A stretch of 36,355 nt of DNA from an uncultured Blautia sp. (GTDB taxonomy: Bacteria; Bacillota; Clostridia; Lachnospirales; Lachnospiraceae): NCBI GenBank assembly GCA_946545425.1, contig CAMNNM010000004.1:1-36355 (forward strand). The letters run 5' to 3'. Position 1 is the stretch's first letter. Each line of letters starts with the position of its first letter. The notes below the pieces were generated by a model. The model was not told the DNA's origin, did not search any database, and saw nothing but the letters and a program-made list of their open reading frames with translations. Position numbers and translations under genes: made by a program. Below, in pieces: positions 33,149-36,355 of this stretch.

Positions 33149-33449
33149 AAGCGCTGATCTTCAGCATCTTTTCCGTTCCCTCCTCGGGGTTCGGAATGAT
33201 GTAGTGCTGCACAATACCGGTCATGGCTGCGGCTTTCTGCATTCCTGCCTCCATGGCAGCCTCAACGTCCGCGACCGAACCGCGGTATTTGATGCAGACA
33301 AGAAGCGGAACCGGCAGAGCATCTGCATTTGCAGGTTTATTCTTATCAAACACTTCGAGGTGGACATTGGCGGCCTTGCAGCCGGCGTCTGCCGCACAGA
33401 AGGCGGTGACCAGTCCGTAAACCTCAAGAATTCCCACAGCTTCTGCCAT
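33135..33449 (-). CDS. BMC-H shell protein with a lengthened pore loop
   Basis: 104 residues. MAEAVGILEVYGLVTAFCAAD starts a BMC fold. Between the second strand and the next helix, where PduA has KIGSGL, it has a longer segment (about 36-49, DKNKPANADALPVP), so its pore entrance must differ. The C-terminus IIPNPEEGTEKML retains the family pattern. Its place as first shell gene after the alcohol dehydrogenase resembles the layout of fucose/rhamnose microcompartments. Strong AAAGGAG site before ATG 33449. Confidence 0.9.
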   Translation of the reverse strand: MAEAVGILEVYGLVTAFCAADAGCKAANVHLEVFDKNKPANADALPVPLLVCIKYRGSVADVEAAMEAGMQKAAAMTGIVQHYIIPNPEEGTEKMLKISAFDKR

Positions 33450-33465
33450 GTCTTGTCTCCTTTAC

Positions 33466-34701
33466 TTACTTGTTGATGTACGGCGGCAGGATAACGGCGA
33501 TCTTCAGACCCTTCATGGCAAGATTGGTCCTCAGCGCTTCGTTGATGTCCTCCAGCGGGAACTTATGTGTGATCAGCTCTGACATCGGAAGGCCGATTCC
33601 CTTTGCTCTTCTCAGGAAATCGAATGTCGTCGCGTAATCGCGGAGGGTGTAGACCCAGGATCCCACAAGGGAGATCTCTTTGGAGCAGAGATCGAAATGC
33701 GGATTGATGGTCGCGTCACCGCCGTTGATGAAGAAGCCAAGCTCACAAAGTCCGCCGCCGTTGCGGATGAACTTGTAGATGTTGGCATGTGCCTTCGGAT
33801 TGCCGGTGCACTGGAAACCGAAATCGGCCAGATGACCTCCGAACGCTTCCTTCACTGCGCCTGCAAGAGCCTCAATGCCCTGATGATCCGCAAAATTGAC
33901 GGATACGTTAGCGCCCATTCTCTTGGCAAAGGCAAGACGCTGCTCGTTGCCGTCCACTGCGCAGATATTCTCGATACCCATGGTGCGGAGCACTGCGATG
34001 CAGATCAGGCCGATGGGGCCGCAGCCCTGAACAACGACTCTGCTGTTGAAGCGGAGGATATTGGTGAGCTTTGCTCTCTCAACCGCATGAACAAGCACTG
34101 CGCACGGCTCGATGAGGATACGGGAATCCAGATCCAGATCGCTTACGTTGAAGAATGTGGAACCGAACCCGCCGCCGCGGATGAAAATGTAATCGGAGAA
34201 CCAGCCATTCAGATGAACGTCGTCATCCGGAAGAAGTCCGTATACGTCTGCTCCGCCTACGTTCTTTTTGTTCAGGTCGAACATGGTGATCTCGGGATCA
34301 TCCTTGAAGATCATGCAGGTAACGACCTTGTCGCCGACCTTGACCGGCTTGCCGGCGGTATCGGTCTTGACGTTCTTTCCCATCGCCACGATCTCGCCGG
34401 TGCCTTCATGTCCGAGGGCAACCGGGATCAGATCGAAGGGATCTCTCTTGAATTCGTGCGCGTCTGTTCCGCAGACGCCGCATCCTTCTACTCTGACAAG
34501 AATATCATCATCGCCAAGGGGCGGGATCGGATATTCTTTCACTTCAAAATGCTCTTTTTCCGTAAGAACCGCCACATGGGCTGTCTTCGGGATCGATCCG
34601 GGAGCAGCTGCGGCAACAGGTGCGGCAGCGGGTGCATTTCCGGCCATTCCGGAGAGGACCTGTCTGACGATCTCTTCAATATTTACACTGTTGATATCCA
34701 T
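33466..34701 (-). CDS. Zinc-type medium-chain alcohol dehydrogenase with encapsulation helix
   Basis: 411 residues. The first ~18 residues (VNIEEIVRQVLSGM within) form an amphipathic helix, followed by an Ala/Pro linker to about residue 38, the typical design for enzymes packed into microcompartments. The catalytic domain has the zinc motifs GCGVCGTDAHEF and LGHEGTGE and the NAD-binding QGCGPIGLIC. The structural-zinc cysteine cluster of classical members is not evident. It may reduce lactaldehyde or propionaldehyde, or oxidise a sugar-derived alcohol; its natural substrate is unknown. It lies between pduP and the shell genes, 16 bases after pduP. GGAG precedes ATG 34701. Confidence 0.88.
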   Translation of the reverse strand: MDINSVNIEEIVRQVLSGMAGNAPAAAPVAAAAPGSIPKTAHVAVLTEKEHFEVKEYPIPPLGDDDILVRVEGCGVCGTDAHEFKRDPFDLIPVALGHEGTGEIVAMGKNVKTDTAGKPVKVGDKVVTCMIFKDDPEITMFDLNKKNVGGADVYGLLPDDDVHLNGWFSDYIFIRGGGFGSTFFNVSDLDLDSRILIEPCAVLVHAVERAKLTNILRFNSRVVVQGCGPIGLICIAVLRTMGIENICAVDGNEQRLAFAKRMGANVSVNFADHQGIEALAGAVKEAFGGHLADFGFQCTGNPKAHANIYKFIRNGGGLCELGFFINGGDATINPHFDLCSKEISLVGSWVYTLRDYATTFDFLRRAKGIGLPMSELITHKFPLEDINEALRTNLAMKGLKIAVILPPYINK

Positions 34702-34717
34702 GGTCTGTTCTCCTTCA

Positions 34718-36106
34718 TCAGCGAATGCAAAGCGCGTCGGACATGATGCAGTGTCTCTTCTTTACGAAGGAGCTGGCATCCGTAAGACCGTCGCCGGTAC
34801 GGCTTGCGATCGAGAAGGTGCAGTAGCTCTCTCCTCCGAAGCCCAGGGCCGCATAGGACGGGCCGTTCTTCACAAGGATCGTCGTATCGATTGCTTTCGC
34901 GTATCTCGTAATTCTGTCTACGTTTTTGGAATGAATATGTGCGGAATGATGATTGCCGTGTTCAAGCCATACGGCCTTCTCAAGCGCATCATCAAAGTCC
35001 TTCGCACGGACGACGCCGAGGATCGGCATCATCAGCTCGGTCGTGATCAGCGGATGCTCTTTTTCACCCTCGAAGACGATGCAGCGGATATTTGCCGGTG
35101 CATTGACTCCGATCATGGCAAGAAGCGCTTTTGCGCTGCGTCCGACGCACTTGCGGTTGAGCTTTCCGCCTGCCAGGCATACATTCACAAGCTTGTCCTG
35201 TTCCTCTTTGGATGCCAGGTAGCAGTCATTATCGTTGATCAGATAATGCATCAGCTCGTCCATTACGGAAGAAACACAGACGATTTCCTTCTCTGCGATG
35301 CAGGGAAGATTGTTATCGAAGGTACAGCCGTTGACAATGTCCCTGGCTGCCTTTTCGATGTCGGCGGTCTCGTCTACCAGTGCAGGCGGATTTCCCGCGC
35401 CGGCTCCGATGCCGCGCTTTCCGGATGACAGTACTGCGGTAACGACGCCCGGGCCGCCGGTAGCCACGATGAGCTGAATATCTTTATGCTTCATCATGAT
35501 GGAGCTGGTCTCCAGAGTCGGTTTTTCAACGGTAACCGCAATGTTGTCCGGACCGCCTCCCTCAAGGGAAGCTTCATTTACCAGATTGATGGCAAAGATC
35601 GTGGTCTTGGTAGCACCGGGATGCGGATTGAATACGACCGTATTTCCGGCTGCCAGCATTCCGATGGTATTGCAGAGAACCGTCTCGCTCGGATTGGTGC
35701 TGGGCGTGATGGCGCCGATGACGCCCCAGGGACCCATTTCGATCAGGGTAAGACCTCTGTCGCCCGAGAAGGCTCTGGTCGTGATGACCTCGGTTCCCGG
35801 TGTTTTGTCTGCTACCAGGTGATGCTTGATGATCTTGTCGCCGACGTTGCCCATTCCCGTCTCATCGACGCCCATGCGGGCAAGGATTTCGGCGTTTTCT
35901 CTGATTTTCCTGCGGATAATGCCAATGATCTTCTCACGTTGATCCATGGACATCCTTTTCACGACAGTCTCGGCCTTTTTTGCTGCCTCGATGGCGTCGT
36001 TCATATCTTTAAAGATACCATGTTTTCCGCCGGGAGCATCGGCAATCTGCATTTTAGCCATGACTTCCTGTACAATTTCCTGTACCATGCTGTCACTGAT
36101 CGGCAT
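34718..36106 (-). CDS. pduP: CoA-acylating propionaldehyde dehydrogenase
   Basis: 462 residues, matching the 464 of Salmonella PduP. Acylating-dehydrogenase blocks are GVIGAITPSTNPSET, GAGAGNPPALVDETAD and the nucleophile Cys near residue 269 in NNLPCIAEK. It ends RHCIMSDALCIR, as in the family. It converts propionaldehyde and CoA to propionyl-CoA with NAD+. The N-terminal helix SMVQEIVQEVMAKM followed by a Gly-rich linker is an encapsulation peptide. I take ATG 36106, 9 bases after GGAGG; the ATG at 36115 directly abuts that site and is too close. Confidence 0.95.
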   Translation of the reverse strand: MPISDSMVQEIVQEVMAKMQIADAPGGKHGIFKDMNDAIEAAKKAETVVKRMSMDQREKIIGIIRRKIRENAEILARMGVDETGMGNVGDKIIKHHLVADKTPGTEVITTRAFSGDRGLTLIEMGPWGVIGAITPSTNPSETVLCNTIGMLAAGNTVVFNPHPGATKTTIFAINLVNEASLEGGGPDNIAVTVEKPTLETSSIMMKHKDIQLIVATGGPGVVTAVLSSGKRGIGAGAGNPPALVDETADIEKAARDIVNGCTFDNNLPCIAEKEIVCVSSVMDELMHYLINDNDCYLASKEEQDKLVNVCLAGGKLNRKCVGRSAKALLAMIGVNAPANIRCIVFEGEKEHPLITTELMMPILGVVRAKDFDDALEKAVWLEHGNHHSAHIHSKNVDRITRYAKAIDTTILVKNGPSYAALGFGGESYCTFSIASRTGDGLTDASSFVKKRHCIMSDALCIR

Positions 36107-36126
36107 AAACTGCATCCTCCTTTGAT

Positions 36127-36355
36127 TTATTTAAGGCCAAGCTGAGCCATAACCTTTTTGGTGATGTCTGCTACGAGATCGGCATCCGCCGCTTTTGCAG
36201 AAGCGCTGTGTCCGCATTCGCCGCCGCAGTTATGGCAGTTCATGCCGTCCTTGTTCTGGCAGAGGTTTGCCGGATGTTTGCCCGGAAGGCCCATCTGTCT
36301 GCGGATCTGATACAGTCTCTGAACGGTAGCCTTGTCGAATTCCTTCGGGCCGCCG
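36127..36355 (-). CDS. C-terminus of a microcompartment enzyme, possibly a class II aldolase (partial)
   Basis: Only the last 75 residues and the stop (36127-36129) are in the window. The N-terminus lies beyond the right edge. The visible part has a helix EFDKATVQRLYQIRRQMGLPG, a cysteine-rich stretch NLCQNKDGMNCHNCGGECGH, a short linker and a final amphipathic helix (DLVADITKKVMAQLG) of the encapsulation type. It sits just upstream of pduP. In fucose/rhamnose microcompartment operons as I remember them this place holds the fuculose-phosphate aldolase, so that is my leading guess, but the catalytic domain is not visible. An identity from this fragment alone is uncertain. Confidence 0.55.
   Translation of the reverse strand, partial: GGPKEFDKATVQRLYQIRRQMGLPGKHPANLCQNKDGMNCHNCGGECGHSASAKAADADLVADITKKVMAQLGLK

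Noticed and set aside
21204-36355. Cobalamin riboswitch in the operon
   Set aside because: No gap inside the operon is long enough. The promoter and any leader lie beyond the right edge.
1-36355. CRISPR arrays, tRNA or rRNA genes, integrases
   Set aside because: No regularly spaced repeats, no cloverleaf or rRNA-like stretch and no recombinase frames were recognised on reading both strands.

Overview
The window looks like a Gram-positive Clostridia chromosome, probably Lachnospiraceae. Supporting signs are AGGAGG-type ribosome sites before most genes, LytR-CpsA-Psr and D,D-carboxypeptidase envelope genes, an LplA/LplB/LplC sugar transporter, and a B12-dependent microcompartment locus. No rRNA, tRNA, CRISPR array, integrase or intact insertion sequence was seen. 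The taxon is inferred from gene content only.

Left block (1-7038, all minus strand): a polyprenyl-phosphate sugar transferase, a LytR-CpsA-Psr ligase, a family 2 glycosyltransferase, a membrane-anchored HtrA protease, a ClpX-type unfoldase and a partial zinc-ribbon protein. This reads as surface polysaccharide assembly followed by protein quality control. The 368-base gap after it (7039-7406) holds a candidate promoter, a leader hairpin and a long imperfect palindrome.

Xylan block (7407-15753, minus): solute-binding protein, two permeases, a carboxylesterase-GH43 fusion and a GH67 alpha-glucuronidase. Together they fit uptake of decorated xylo-oligosaccharides (aldouronates) and their removal of acyl, arabinosyl/xylosyl and glucuronosyl groups inside the cell. 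A hairpin separates the binding-protein gene from the permeases.

Middle (16093-21144): a DacA-like carboxypeptidase with an acidic N-terminal tract (minus), then divergently two glycosyltransferases and a NimA-like flavin protein (plus).

Right block (21204 to the right edge, minus): a bacterial microcompartment operon that enters from beyond the right edge. In transcription order it holds the end of an unidentified lumen enzyme (possibly a class II aldolase), a PduP aldehyde dehydrogenase, a zinc-type alcohol dehydrogenase, four BMC-H shell proteins, PduL, a PduN vertex protein, PduS, PduT, a DeoR regulator, PduQ, the diol dehydratase PduCDE, its reactivase PduGH and the cobalamin adenosyltransferase PduO. 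The likely route is 1,2-propanediol to propionaldehyde, then to propionyl-CoA and propionyl-phosphate or to propanol. The gene order upstream of pduC resembles glycyl-radical fucose/rhamnose microcompartment loci, but the dehydratase module is the B12-dependent one. I regard this mosaic as the most interesting feature. Five enzymes carry a matching amphipathic encapsulation-type helix.
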